Positions 25,138 through 33,682 of a stretch of 64,000 nt of DNA are shown piece after piece (within the stretch, counting starts at the first letter, position 1; each line of letters begins with the position of its first letter). Source of the stretch: Oscillibacter valericigenes (GTDB taxonomy: Bacteria > Bacillota > Clostridia > Oscillospirales > Oscillospiraceae); the NCBI RefSeq assembly GCF_021531915.1, contig NZ_JAFBIV010000007.1, forward strand, positions 1-64,000, given 5' to 3'. A program made the translations under genes and the position numbers. The notes beneath the pieces are model-generated. The model was not told where the DNA came from. It searched no databases and worked only from the letters and a program-made list of their open reading frames with translations.

Positions 25138-26256
25138 TTACAGGTCCTTGAACAGCTCGGCGCTGGGATTCAGATAGCCCAGATCGTCCTCGCTTCCGGT
25201 CAACTGGCGCAGGTTCTTGACGCCGGTGCGCTTTTTTCCCATGGAGGCGCCCTTCAGCTTGTCCAGGCCGGTCTCGGGGGTATCCTTGAACTCCAGGATG
25301 CCCTTCTCCCGGGCCAGCTCCAGCAGCTGCATGCCCTTCTCGGAGCGGACGATCACTTGGTTCCAGCCCTTGTCCACGTCCCAGCCGTCGGCGCTTCGGG
25401 CACCGCCCACGGACAGGTCGGCAAACTCGGCAGTCATATCGGTGCAGTAGCGGCAGCCGGACCGCACCAGCGGGGTCACCTCGTCCAGGTTGACGGAGAC
25501 GGTCTCGCCGTTCTCCCGCAGCTCCAGGGAGTGGTACTTGCTGGGGGGAATGTCCATGTGGGACACCTTCTCCGGGTCGGCGTGCCGGGCCGTCAGGTCC
25601 CGGATGCCCTCCCAGTCCAGGCCCCAGCCGCAGAAGAGTCCGAAGACCATGCCGATGTTGTCGGCGTGGTTGTCGTTCTCCGCCAGGGGCTTGGACTTCA
25701 TCTTATAGACCGCCAGGGTCTTGCAGGGGGTTCCCACCACGCCGATGCTGTGGTAGCGGTCCTCCTTCAGCGCCTTGTTCAGCACCGCCAGAGTGGGCGG
25801 CACCTGGAAGCTGCTGCCGGAGCAGGCGCGGACCTCCTCCGCCGTGGTGGCCAGGACGCCTTCAGGCTCCAGGCCGCCCTGAGAGCGGGTCATGACGGCG
25901 GCGTCGATGAATCCCTCCTGGATGGCCAGCTCCACCAGAGCGGTCATGGTGCCGCCGTGCTGGGCCTTGGCCCGGATGGCGGGATCGGCAGCCCGGGTCA
26001 GGTACAGGCCGCGGAAGGGGCCGATCTCCGGAATGATGGTGTCCTCGGGGAAGAACTTCTTCCGCAGGGCATCCAGGTCCATAGGCATCCGGGGGCAAAA
26101 ACTCTGGCAGCGGCCGGACTTCCGCTCGCAGTCAAAGTAGCAGAGGGTACGGCCCTCCACGGAATCCCAGTAGGGGCACATACCCTGGCAGGCACCGCAG
26201 CCGGTGCACAGGCCCGGCTTGATGACCTGGGTATCCAATGCAATCGTACTTAACAT
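25138..26256 (-). CDS. FrhB-type iron-sulfur oxidoreductase subunit
   Basis: A 372-residue protein of the coenzyme F420 hydrogenase/dehydrogenase beta-subunit family. It has an N-terminal cluster motif CTGCGACQGMCPYW, further cysteines in CERKSGRCQSFCPR, the family segments AQHGGTMTALVELA and VVGTPCKTLAVYK, and RSGCRYCTDMTAEFADLSVGG near the end. In bacteria lacking F420 such proteins bind FAD and iron-sulfur clusters and pass electrons between ferredoxin and other carriers; use of F420 is not supported here. It is the last gene of the iorA-iorB operon, 12 bp after the small beta-grasp protein, so it may take up the reduced ferredoxin or serve as partner of the enzyme. Confidence 0.85.
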   Translation of the reverse strand: MLSTIALDTQVIKPGLCTGCGACQGMCPYWDSVEGRTLCYFDCERKSGRCQSFCPRMPMDLDALRKKFFPEDTIIPEIGPFRGLYLTRAADPAIRAKAQHGGTMTALVELAIQEGFIDAAVMTRSQGGLEPEGVLATTAEEVRACSGSSFQVPPTLAVLNKALKEDRYHSIGVVGTPCKTLAVYKMKSKPLAENDNHADNIGMVFGLFCGWGLDWEGIRDLTARHADPEKVSHMDIPPSKYHSLELRENGETVSVNLDEVTPLVRSGCRYCTDMTAEFADLSVGGARSADGWDVDKGWNQVIVRSEKGMQLLELAREKGILEFKDTPETGLDKLKGASMGKKRTGVKNLRQLTGSEDDLGYLNPSAELFKDL

Positions 26257-26268
26257 CGTTCTTCCTCC

Positions 26269-26523
26269 TCACACCATGATGACCGGAATGTCAAAGACCT
26301 TCAGCTCGATCTCGGACGCGGTCTCCGGGATGTAATCGCCCAGCTCGTGGGCCATGCCGCAGAGATGGTCCTGATACAGATAGCGGTAGCCGGGCTTCTG
26401 GGGCTGCACGAAATCCCGCTCATACAGCATGTCGGTCAGCTGGGAGAACTTGGTCTCCCGGGGCAGCTCCAGGGTCAGCTTTCGGTCCTCCATGGTGGGA
26501 TGGAGCAGTGTTACAGTGATCAT
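26269..26523 (-). CDS. Small ubiquitin-fold-like protein in the ior operon
   Basis: An 84-residue protein without a name I recognise. Its layout resembles a beta-grasp (ubiquitin/YukD-like) fold: a strand at residues 2-7 (ITVTLL), a strand at 15-20 (KLTLEL), a helix at 26-36 (FSQLTDMLYER), a strand near 46-50 (YRYLY) and a final strand IELKVFDI. No C-terminal Gly-Gly is present, so it is not an obvious conjugated or sulfur-carrier protein. The ATG at 26523 has AAAAGGAGG upstream, and the gene lies 4 bp after iorB. A binding or scaffold role is inference. Confidence 0.7.
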   Translation of the reverse strand: MITVTLLHPTMEDRKLTLELPRETKFSQLTDMLYERDFVQPQKPGYRYLYQDHLCGMAHELGDYIPETASEIELKVFDIPVIMV

Positions 26524-26527
26524 CGCC

Positions 26528-27151
26528 TTAACCCTCCTTTTCGCTGACTGCCGCGCAGCCCTTGGCAAAGGCCTTCTGGTTCAGCTCCAGCACGGCGCCC
26601 TTGAAGCGCTGCGTTAAAATCTTCTCCAGGTCCTCCCGGCTCAGAGGGGCGTCGGGCAGCTGGGTAAAGGCGCCCAGCAGCGCGATGTTGGCGGCGCGGG
26701 AATCGCCCACTTCCATAGCGATATCCGCCGCGGGGACGGGATAGGCCGCCGCGGACAGCTCCGCGATCTCCGCCATCAGGGCCTCCTGGTCGGGATACTG
26801 CTGGATGCCCTGCAGCACGCCCAGGGGGTACACGGGACGGGGGTCATAGACGATGGTGGTATTGGGACCAGCATACTTGCGGGTCATGCGCAGGGTCTCC
26901 AGAGGCTCGAAGCCGATGATGATATGGGCCTCGCCGGAGGGGATCAGCACGCTGAGCTCCTGGTCCTCGGACACGCGGACGTGGCTCATGACGGAGCCGC
27001 CGCGCTGGGAGGCGCCGTAAGTCTCGCCGATGGCGACCCGGTAGCCCCGGTCGGTCATGGCGCTGCCCACGACCTCGGAGGCCAGCACGTTGCCCTGGCC
27101 GCCGATGCCGCAGATGACGATATTCAGAGGGTCGAATTTCAGCTTTTTCAT
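26528..27151 (-). CDS. iorB: Indolepyruvate ferredoxin oxidoreductase, beta subunit
   Basis: A 207-residue gamma-domain-type subunit of the 2-oxoacid:ferredoxin oxidoreductase family. It begins with NIVICGIGGQGNVLASEVVG, followed by GETYGASQRGGSVMSHVR, both standard for IorB. Together with IorA it oxidatively decarboxylates aryl pyruvates from aromatic amino acids to acyl-CoA while reducing ferredoxin. The start overlaps the iorA stop by 4 bp. Confidence 0.94.
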   Translation of the reverse strand: MKKLKFDPLNIVICGIGGQGNVLASEVVGSAMTDRGYRVAIGETYGASQRGGSVMSHVRVSEDQELSVLIPSGEAHIIIGFEPLETLRMTRKYAGPNTTIVYDPRPVYPLGVLQGIQQYPDQEALMAEIAELSAAAYPVPAADIAMEVGDSRAANIALLGAFTQLPDAPLSREDLEKILTQRFKGAVLELNQKAFAKGCAAVSEKEG

Positions 27152-29031
27152 GCTTCCTCACCGCCTTCCACCTTGATGGCGCCGCTGGGGCACAGCTTGG
27201 CGCAGACACCGCAGCCCACGCAGGTCACGGGGTCGATGTAAGCCTTGTTGTTCTTGAAGTCCCAGGTGTTGCCGGGGCATCCCCAGACACGGCTGCAATA
27301 CTTGTCGCAGCCGCAGCCGTCGCCCAGGCACATGTTCTGGTCCACATACACCTTCACCGGGCGTTTTTTCTTCTTGGTCATCAGCGTGGCGCAGGGCTGG
27401 CGCATGATCAGCACGTTCATGCCCGGGGTGTTCAGCAGGCGGCGGATGGTCTTTTCCGTTTCCTTCACATCGAAGGGATCGGCCACCTCGGCCTTGCAGC
27501 CGATGCCCTCCACCACCTTCTGGATGTCCATGGGAGGTACCTGGTCGCCCATGGCGGTGATGCCGGTGGCGGGATGGGGCTGGAAGCCGGTCATGGCGGT
27601 GGCGGAGTTGTCCAGCACCATGAGCAGCATGTTGGCGTTGTGATAGGTGGCGTTCACCAGGCCGGGCAGGATGGTGTGGAAGAAGGTGGAGTCGCCGCAG
27701 ACGGTGACCACCTTCTGGTCCAGGCCATAGTGGGTCAGCTGGCCCAGAGCCTCCGCCAGGTTGATGCCGGAGCCCATGCAGTTGCAGGCCTGGAAGGCAT
27801 ACTGGCCGGCGGCCTGACCGGACATGATGTAGCAGCCGATGTCGCCGATGACGGCGCCGGGGTGCTTCTCCTGCCGCAGGACCTTCTTCAGGATGTGGAA
27901 GGTGGCACGGTGGGGGCAGCCGGCGCAGAAGGTCAGTTCCCGCTCGATCAGAGGCTCCTGAGAGGCGATCTTCTTCTCAGGCAGCTTGGCGCCGGTCAGC
28001 AGAGAGATGGCCTGGGCCACGTTATCGGGGTCCAGCTCGCCGATCTTGGGCAGAGCGCCGTCCTCCCGGCCGGAGAAGGTGATCTGCATCTGGTGGCTGC
28101 CGGCGATGGCCTGCAGGTTGCGCTCCAGAACGGGGTCCACTTCCTCCAGGGTCAGCACCTTCTCCACGCCCTCCAGGTGGCGCAGGATGTACGCTTCCGG
28201 CAGGGGCCAGATGGTGCCCAGGCTCAACAGGCCCACCCGGTCTCCCACGCCCAGGCGGCGGATGGCCTCCTGGCCGTACAGGCGGCCGGTGCCGCCCGCC
28301 ACGATCAGCTCCTTGGGATGATCGGGACCCGCATAGTGGTTATAGGGGCAGTTTTCAAACTCCTGCCGCAGCATGTCCATCTTCTGGAGCATGGCGCTGC
28401 GCAGGTAGGACACGCAGACCATGCGGTCCCACTCCCCCACCTGCTTCATCTGGTGGGGCTTCTCCGGCAGCTCGCCCAGCACCACATTGCCGCGGCCGTG
28501 GCAGACGCGGGTGGTGAGGCGGATAATGACCATCTGGTGGGTCCGTTCGGACAGCTCGAAGGCATAGGGCACCATGTCCTTGGTCTCCTGCATGCTAGTG
28601 GGTTCCAGCATGGGGATGTTGGCGGACATGGCCTGATACCGGGAGTCAAATTCGTTGGTACTGGAGTGGGCGCTGGGGTCGTCGGAGGTGACGATCACCA
28701 TGCCGCCCTTTACACCGTGCTGCGCGCCGCAGTGGATCGCATCCGCCGCGAACAGCAGGCCGTTCTGCTTCACGATGCACAGAGAGCGTGCGTTAGCCAG
28801 AGAGGCGCCGATACAGGCCTCCATGGCACAGGTCTCGTTGGTGGACCACTCCGCGTAGAAATTCCGCTCTCTCGCGACCTTGCCCAGCATTCCCAGCACC
28901 TGAGACGACGGGGAACCGGGATAGGAAGCCGCGAAGTTGATCCCAGCCTCCAATGCGCCGCGCACGATGGCTTCATTGCCCTGCATCAGACAGACCTGAC
29001 CGGGCGCGTTGGCTGTCATCGTCCATTCCAT
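27148..29031 (-). CDS. iorA: Indolepyruvate ferredoxin oxidoreductase, alpha subunit
   Basis: A 627-residue fusion of pyrimidine-binding, TPP-binding and ferredoxin domains. Visible are NEAIVRGALEAGINFAASYP at the N-terminus, the TPP-binding GDSTFFHTILPGLVNATYHN region, and at the C-terminus a cysteine-rich segment (CLGDGCGCDKYCSRVWGC) followed by a [4Fe-4S] motif CVGCGVCAKLCP. It converts aryl pyruvates to aryl-acetyl-CoA in amino-acid fermentation. The start at 29031 has GAGGGTGA upstream; it heads the operon and has a clear promoter. Confidence 0.95.
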   Translation of the reverse strand: MEWTMTANAPGQVCLMQGNEAIVRGALEAGINFAASYPGSPSSQVLGMLGKVARERNFYAEWSTNETCAMEACIGASLANARSLCIVKQNGLLFAADAIHCGAQHGVKGGMVIVTSDDPSAHSSTNEFDSRYQAMSANIPMLEPTSMQETKDMVPYAFELSERTHQMVIIRLTTRVCHGRGNVVLGELPEKPHQMKQVGEWDRMVCVSYLRSAMLQKMDMLRQEFENCPYNHYAGPDHPKELIVAGGTGRLYGQEAIRRLGVGDRVGLLSLGTIWPLPEAYILRHLEGVEKVLTLEEVDPVLERNLQAIAGSHQMQITFSGREDGALPKIGELDPDNVAQAISLLTGAKLPEKKIASQEPLIERELTFCAGCPHRATFHILKKVLRQEKHPGAVIGDIGCYIMSGQAAGQYAFQACNCMGSGINLAEALGQLTHYGLDQKVVTVCGDSTFFHTILPGLVNATYHNANMLLMVLDNSATAMTGFQPHPATGITAMGDQVPPMDIQKVVEGIGCKAEVADPFDVKETEKTIRRLLNTPGMNVLIMRQPCATLMTKKKKRPVKVYVDQNMCLGDGCGCDKYCSRVWGCPGNTWDFKNNKAYIDPVTCVGCGVCAKLCPSGAIKVEGGEEA

Positions 29032-29108
29032 TGCTCTGAGTCACCCTCTTTTTCAGATTTTTGCCGCCGCAAAGGCGGCTTGTGATTTTCTTACCAATCT
29101 AATTTTTT

Positions 29109-29136
29109 ATTGTAGCACGTTCGTCGAAAAATGCAA
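29109..29136 (-). promoter_or_regulatory. Promoter of the ior operon
   Basis: On the minus strand TTGCAT and TACAAT are 16 bp apart, about 78 bp before iorA. Confidence 0.72.
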
Positions 29137-29167
29137 GAAATTGTCATGCTTTTTCTCTCATGGTGCA

Positions 29168-29213
29168 AAAAAAGCACGGCCCTCTCCGGCAGTTAGCCGG
29201 AGAGGGCCGTGCT
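29168..29213 (-). terminator. Terminator of mrnC-rqcH
   Basis: An 18-bp perfect stem AGCACGGCCCTCTCCGGC with a 5-nt loop followed on the minus strand by a run of seven T. Confidence 0.93.
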
Positions 29214-29219
29214 CACTGT

Positions 29220-30971
29220 TCATTTCACCCGCAAGGCCTTCACCAGGTCCTCGTTGGGCGTCACGTTCACCGTCCGGCAGGTGTTGTAGATCACCATGCC
29301 CGGTCGGGCGCCGGCGGGCTTTTTCACGTTTTTCACCTGGGTGTAATCCACCGGCACGTTGCCGCTCTCCCGGGCCTGGGAATACCAGGCTGCCAGCTTG
29401 GCGGCCTCCACGATGGTGTCGTCGTCCACTGCCTGCCCTCCGGTGCAGAGGATCACGTGGGCGCCATGGATCTTCTGGGTGTGGAGCCAGATATCCCTGT
29501 GGTCCGCCTCCTTGCAGGTCAGCTGATCGTTCTGGCGGTTGTTGCGGCCCACCAGCACACGGAAGCCGCTGGTGGTGCGGAACTCCCAGGGTCTGGCCGT
29601 CCGCTTGGGCTCCTTTTTGCCCTTCCCCTGCTTCCGCAGGAACCCTGCGTCCCGCAGCTCGTTGCGGATCTCCATGAAATCCTGCTCCGTCTCGGCGTGC
29701 TGGATCTCCTCCAGCACGCTCTCCAGATACTCCAGGTCCCGGCGGGCGATCTCCATCTGCTCCCGCAGGTACTTTTCGGCGGTCTTGGCTTTGGTGTACC
29801 GCTTGTAGTATTTGGCGGCGTTCTGCTGGGGCGTCAGTAGGGGGTCCAGCTGAATGGTGGTCTCCGCGCAGTTCTCGTCGTAGAAATTCTCGCAGACCAG
29901 CTTGCTCTGGCCACGCTCCATGCGGTAGAGGTTGGAGGTGATCAGGTCCCCGCAGACCCGGAGCCGGTCCCGGTCCTGGGTGGCTTCGTAGTCCTTCTCC
30001 TGCATGGCCAGCTTCCGCCGCAGCCGGTCCCGGGCGGTGGCGGCAGTGCGGATCAGGTCCGCGCCCCGCTGGCGCACCCGCTCCTGCCGCTCCCGGGCCT
30101 CGTAAAAGGCGTCCAGCAGGGCGGAGAAGCTCTCGTAGGTCTCCTGCTCCGCCGCGCCGCCGTACTGGCGGATGGGCAGGCAGGAAAATTCAAAGGGCCG
30201 TCCCTCTTTTTTCAGGCAAATTGGTGTGAAGCGGTTCTCCTGTACAGCACTGATAAAACCAGATAATTCCTCCCACAACCGGTCTTCCCCGGCCCGGTCC
30301 AGGCCAAAGAGACGGCTGTCTGTCTCCCCCGTCGTCCGGAAGGCCAGCTCCCGGGCCATCAGGGGCGAAATGCCAAAGTAGTTGTCCAGCAGAAAGGCGT
30401 CGATCTGCCGCTCCGGGTTGGCGGCGGCCAGCTTTTCCCCGAAGCCTACTTCGGTCTCCTCCGTCACCGGCAGGCGGCCCACGGCGGCAGGAGGCTCATA
30501 ATACAGCCCCGGCAGCACTTGCCGGGCAGCGGACATATCCGCGTCCACCCGGCGCATACAGTCGATGATACGGCCCTCCCCGTCCAGCAGGATCAGGTTG
30601 GACCGGCGGCCCATAGCCTCCAGCACCAGCGTCCGCTTTCCCGGCTGGCCGAAGTCGTCGGTGATGTCCAGCTCCATCCGAACCAGCCGCTCCAGGGGCG
30701 GTTGGATAATATCCGCCACCCGGGCGCCCACCAGGTGCTTTCGCAACAGCATGCAGAACATAGGCGGCTCCGCCGGATTGTCCCGTGGCACCTCCGTTAG
30801 CTGGATGCGGGGGGCGTTGGCCCCGGCATTCAGCAGCAGACGCTTATTGCCCCGCAGCAGCAGGATCACCTGGTCCCGGGCAGGCTGCTGGACCTTGTCG
30901 ATCCGCAGATTCAGCAGCTGAGGCCGCAGCTCCTCCACCACGGCCTGCAGGCAAATGGCATCCAATGGCAT
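29220..30971 (-). CDS. rqcH: Rqc2 homologue RqcH (NFACT protein)
   Basis: A 583-residue NFACT protein of the ribosome quality-control system, which binds stalled 50S subunits and directs alanine tailing of nascent chains. The NFACT-N domain opens MPLDAICLQAVVEELRP and contains NANAPRIQLTEVP-like residues; a coiled-coil middle part (roughly 270-430) is followed by the NFACT-R domain with VLVGRNNRQNDQLTC and IWLHTQKIHGAHVI. Older annotation calls it fibronectin-binding protein A. Its ATG overlaps the mrnC stop codon by one base. Confidence 0.94.
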   Translation of the reverse strand: MPLDAICLQAVVEELRPQLLNLRIDKVQQPARDQVILLLRGNKRLLLNAGANAPRIQLTEVPRDNPAEPPMFCMLLRKHLVGARVADIIQPPLERLVRMELDITDDFGQPGKRTLVLEAMGRRSNLILLDGEGRIIDCMRRVDADMSAARQVLPGLYYEPPAAVGRLPVTEETEVGFGEKLAAANPERQIDAFLLDNYFGISPLMARELAFRTTGETDSRLFGLDRAGEDRLWEELSGFISAVQENRFTPICLKKEGRPFEFSCLPIRQYGGAAEQETYESFSALLDAFYEARERQERVRQRGADLIRTAATARDRLRRKLAMQEKDYEATQDRDRLRVCGDLITSNLYRMERGQSKLVCENFYDENCAETTIQLDPLLTPQQNAAKYYKRYTKAKTAEKYLREQMEIARRDLEYLESVLEEIQHAETEQDFMEIRNELRDAGFLRKQGKGKKEPKRTARPWEFRTTSGFRVLVGRNNRQNDQLTCKEADHRDIWLHTQKIHGAHVILCTGGQAVDDDTIVEAAKLAAWYSQARESGNVPVDYTQVKNVKKPAGARPGMVIYNTCRTVNVTPNEDLVKALRVK

Positions 30972-31378
30972 CAGACCGCCTCCTCCATCATGGCACAGAA
31001 CAGCTCATTGACCCGATCCTTCCGACCTTTCAGCCACAGCCAGCCAAGCAATGCCTCCAGAGCCGTGGCCTCGCCGTACTGGGCGCGGCTGGCGTGGACA
31101 GGGACCGTGTGGACCTGGGCGTTGCGGCCTCGCTTAAAGGCCGCCTGCTCCTCTTCCGTCAGCAGGGGCAGGATGCGCTTGGCCTTTTCCGACTGGCTCT
31201 CGGCACACACCAACCGGATCGTAGCCTGGTGGAGCCCCTTTCCGGTGGCCTTGCCGTGGGCGCACAGCCAGGTGCGCACCAGAATCTCGAAGACCGCGTC
31301 CCCCACATGGGCCAGGCCGATGGAGCTGACGGCACGCAGCTGATCGTCGGTCATGGTGATGTCGAAATAGTTTTCCAT
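30971..31378 (-). CDS. mrnC: Mini-ribonuclease 3
   Basis: A 135-residue RNase III-like protein lacking the double-stranded RNA-binding domain, which in B. subtilis matures 23S rRNA. The catalytic-type region is LAHVGDAVFEILVRTWL near residue 20, and a later helix ends in ATALEALLGWLWL. The start at 31378 has GAGGGAGG upstream. It overlaps rqcH by one base, so the two ribosome-related genes are co-translated. Confidence 0.93.
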   Translation of the reverse strand: MENYFDITMTDDQLRAVSSIGLAHVGDAVFEILVRTWLCAHGKATGKGLHQATIRLVCAESQSEKAKRILPLLTEEEQAAFKRGRNAQVHTVPVHASRAQYGEATALEALLGWLWLKGRKDRVNELFCAMMEEAV

Positions 31379-31490
31379 AGGGTCCTCCCTCGGATTTTTC
31401 ACGATTCGGTGAGGATTATATCATAGATTCCCCCGTTTGTCACCCCAAGGAACAAAAGCCCCCCGAAAAAGTTCCCGCGGCACATGACAA

Positions 31491-31530
31491 ACATGCCGGT
31501 ACCCCTTCCGCAGAAGGCATACCGGCATGT
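31491..31530 (-). terminator. Hairpin terminator after the VOC gene
   Basis: Arms ACATGCCGGTA and TACCGGCATGT flank an inner hairpin CCTTC-CGCA-GAAGG. The T-run is short (TTTGT), so termination may be partial. Confidence 0.65.
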
Positions 31531-31543
31531 CCATTTCCAAAAC

Positions 31544-32017
31544 TCATTTCAGCAGTTCCCGGGCATATTCCAGGCTGATGTCCATTCTCCGGGCCACGCC
31601 CTCCTCGTTCAGGCCGCTGTCCCGGAAGCGCTTGGCTACCTTGGACAGGCTCTCTGCCACCTCGATGATGTGGCGGTCCGGGTCATACAGCCGCACGGCC
31701 CGCTGGCCCCAGCGGTGCTCCACGGTCGGATGCACCAGCTCCACTTCCGGATGGCCTTTCAGATCCGTCAGAAAGGCATCGAAATCCTCAGCCACATAGT
31801 ACATCTCAGCGTCGTTTCCCCCGAAGCGGATGTCGTTGGGAGCCTTCTGCAAAAACTGCCCCCAGGTCTCCAGAGTTTGCAGGGACAGCCCTCCGGTCAA
31901 CACCACATTGGCGCCGAAGTCCTGGACCACCGCCAGCCCCAGTACATCCTGATAAAAGCGCAGGGACGCTTTCATATCCCGCACCGCGAACAGCGGACCG
32001 CCCGCCTTCAATCCCAT
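31544..32017 (-). CDS. VOC (glyoxalase/dioxygenase) family protein
   Basis: A 157-residue vicinal-oxygen-chelate protein, beginning GGPLFAVRDMKASLRFYQDV and with the second-half motif VRLYDPDRHIIEVAES carrying the usual Glu ligand. Such proteins act as glyoxalases, dioxygenases or drug-binding proteins; which one cannot be told. A short helical tail (EEGVARRMDISLEYARELL) is added. It follows spoIIR by 13 bp. Confidence 0.85.
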   Translation of the reverse strand: MGLKAGGPLFAVRDMKASLRFYQDVLGLAVVQDFGANVVLTGGLSLQTLETWGQFLQKAPNDIRFGGNDAEMYYVAEDFDAFLTDLKGHPEVELVHPTVEHRWGQRAVRLYDPDRHIIEVAESLSKVAKRFRDSGLNEEGVARRMDISLEYARELLK

Positions 32018-32030
32018 ATTGCCCTCTCCC

Positions 32031-32663
32031 TTAATTCCATTTCTCTCTCAGCGTCTCCCAAAACTCCACGGCCTTGAACTTCAGCACATAGCCCCGGTCC
32101 TCCTCCGTGATGAGCCGGACCTCATCCTCCGTGAAGCCCGCCGCCATGGCCGACGCGGGAACGTCCGCCGTTGCGGCGGTACACAGGGGCGGAAATACCA
32201 CGCACCACCAGTTCCGCCCCGCCGCCTCACCGATGAGGATGCGAAGGGCCAGATACTCCCCGGCGGGCAGGGTAAAGCCCTCGTACTCCCGGGTGGGGAA
32301 TTCGGTATCGGTCAGCTCCGCGGTGACTTCATAGTCATATCCCGCCTCCCGGACCACTGCTTCCGCCAGCCGCTCGAACTCCAGCAGCTGGCCCCGGAGC
32401 TTTGCCTCTGCCTCCGCCCGGCTGGAAGACTGGGCCAGCAGATCCTCCGCCCGGTCCAGCACGGCGTCCCGCACCTGCAGCTTCAGTGCCTGATCCTCTT
32501 CCGAATCCGAATTTGCCAGCACGTGGAGCCGCACCACCTTGTCGGCCAGTTCATCCTGCGTATGCAGGGCCTTGGCCCCAGAGAGCAGGCACACCGCCAC
32601 GCCCAGCAGCAGGGCGATCTCCCATATTTTCAGCCGGTTTCCGGCTTTTTCTGTCGTTTTCAT
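32031..32663 (-). CDS. spoIIR: Stage II sporulation protein R
   Basis: A 210-residue secreted signalling protein made in the forespore, which triggers the SpoIIGA protease to activate sigma-E in the mother cell. An N-terminal membrane/signal segment (IWEIALLLGVAVCLLSG) precedes the family signature VRLHVLANSDSEEDQALKLQ, and the domain ends FKAVEFWETLREK. I chose the ATG at 32663 (GGAG 6 bases upstream); an ATG four codons earlier at 32675 is too close to its site. Presence of spoIIR supports a sporulating lineage, and the gene sits between ispE and a VOC gene rather than in a sporulation cluster. Confidence 0.93.
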   Translation of the reverse strand: MKTTEKAGNRLKIWEIALLLGVAVCLLSGAKALHTQDELADKVVRLHVLANSDSEEDQALKLQVRDAVLDRAEDLLAQSSSRAEAEAKLRGQLLEFERLAEAVVREAGYDYEVTAELTDTEFPTREYEGFTLPAGEYLALRILIGEAAGRNWWCVVFPPLCTAATADVPASAMAAGFTEDEVRLITEEDRGYVLKFKAVEFWETLREKWN

Positions 32664-32700
32664 CCAGGTCTCCATCCTTTCCTATGTAGGCCTCTTGCGG
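32664..32700. repeat. Intergenic element with shared CCTATGTAGG box
   Basis: TTTCCTATGTAGG followed by a small GGCC...GGCC inverted repeat. The same 13-mer followed by a hairpin recurs at 58016-58049, suggesting a small dispersed (REP-like) element. Two copies are thin evidence. Confidence 0.35.
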
Positions 32701-32734
32701 CCTTTCAGGAAAGCATGGACAGCTTTTTGCGTTT

Positions 32735-33604
32735 TTATTCCGAAAAATCGAACTTTTTTACCGGCTGCGCCAGATAGGTCTGGGCATAGGTGGTTTTCAG
32801 GACCTCCGCCGCCTGCCGGGCCGTTTCCTCCTCCCGGAAGAGGCCGAACACCGTGGGGCCGCTTCCGCTCATGGCGGCGTTCAGGGCACCCAGCTCCAGA
32901 AGCCGGGCCTTAATGGCGAACACCTCCTGGTACTCCTCTGGCAGGACCTCCTCGAACACGTTGCCCAGGCGCTTTGCTACGCCCTCCAGGTCCCCGGCTT
33001 GCAGCGCCGTCATCATCCCGTCAATATCCGGACGGCAGGTCAGCTCTCCCCCATCCACCCGGGCGAACAGGGCGGGCGTGGGGATGCCGAAGTCCGGTTT
33101 GCAGAGCACCAGCCAGCAGTCCGGCAACGGCGGCAGGTCCGTCAGCACCTCGCCCCGGCCCTCCGCTAGGCAGGTACCGCCATGGATGCAGAAGGGCATA
33201 TCGCTGCCCACAGTAAAGCCGATGCGCTCCAGCTCTGCGGTCGGCATGTCCAGTGCGTAGGTATCCCGCAGAATGCGCAGCAGGGCCGCCACGTCGGCGC
33301 TGCCGCCGCCCAGGCCCGCATAGGCGGGGGTCACCTTTTCCAGCGTCACCCGCAGGCCCGGCATGGGTTGACCAATGGCCTCAAAAAACGCCTCCGCCGC
33401 CTGCTGCTCCAGGGTCTTCTTCCCCGCCAGGATGAAACTCCCTCCGGTGTGCAGCTCAAAGCCCGCAGTCCTTTCTTCAAGCGTCACCGTGTCGCAGAGC
33501 GAAATGGTCTGCATGACCATCCGCATATCATGGTATCCGTCAGGCCGGGTGCCCAGAATATCCAGCGCCAAATTTACCTTTGCCGGTGCATTTCTTGTTT
33601 TCAT
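32735..33604 (-). CDS. ispE: 4-diphosphocytidyl-2-C-methyl-D-erythritol kinase
   Basis: GHMP-family kinase of the MEP isoprenoid pathway, 289 residues. It shows the N-terminal APAKVNLALDILGTRPDGYHDM signature and the ATP loop PAYAGLGGGSADVAALLR, and AAMSGSGPTVFGLF near the C-terminus. Two other MEP genes (dxr and ispG) are in the pyrH operon of this window. GAGGAG precedes the start. It leads an ispE-spoIIR-VOC transcription unit. Confidence 0.96.
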   Translation of the reverse strand: MKTRNAPAKVNLALDILGTRPDGYHDMRMVMQTISLCDTVTLEERTAGFELHTGGSFILAGKKTLEQQAAEAFFEAIGQPMPGLRVTLEKVTPAYAGLGGGSADVAALLRILRDTYALDMPTAELERIGFTVGSDMPFCIHGGTCLAEGRGEVLTDLPPLPDCWLVLCKPDFGIPTPALFARVDGGELTCRPDIDGMMTALQAGDLEGVAKRLGNVFEEVLPEEYQEVFAIKARLLELGALNAAMSGSGPTVFGLFREEETARQAAEVLKTTYAQTYLAQPVKKFDFSE

Positions 33605-33620
33605 CGCTGTTTCTCCTCAT

Positions 33621-33656
33621 AAAACTGTCCCCGTGGAATTTCCACGGGGACAGTTT
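33621..33656 (-). terminator. Terminator of the thrH-DUF1015 operon
   Basis: A stem AAACTGTCCCCGTGGAA with a 2-nt loop, followed on the minus strand by TTTTAT. It lies between the DUF1015 gene and ispE. Confidence 0.85.
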
Positions 33657-33682
33657 AGCATGTTCTGCAAGGTCATGCAATC

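Noticed and set aside
25138-26256. F420-dependent hydrogenase or dehydrogenase
   Set aside because: Only the family resemblance suggests F420; no F420-synthesis gene is visible, and FrhB-like proteins are widespread in bacteria without it.
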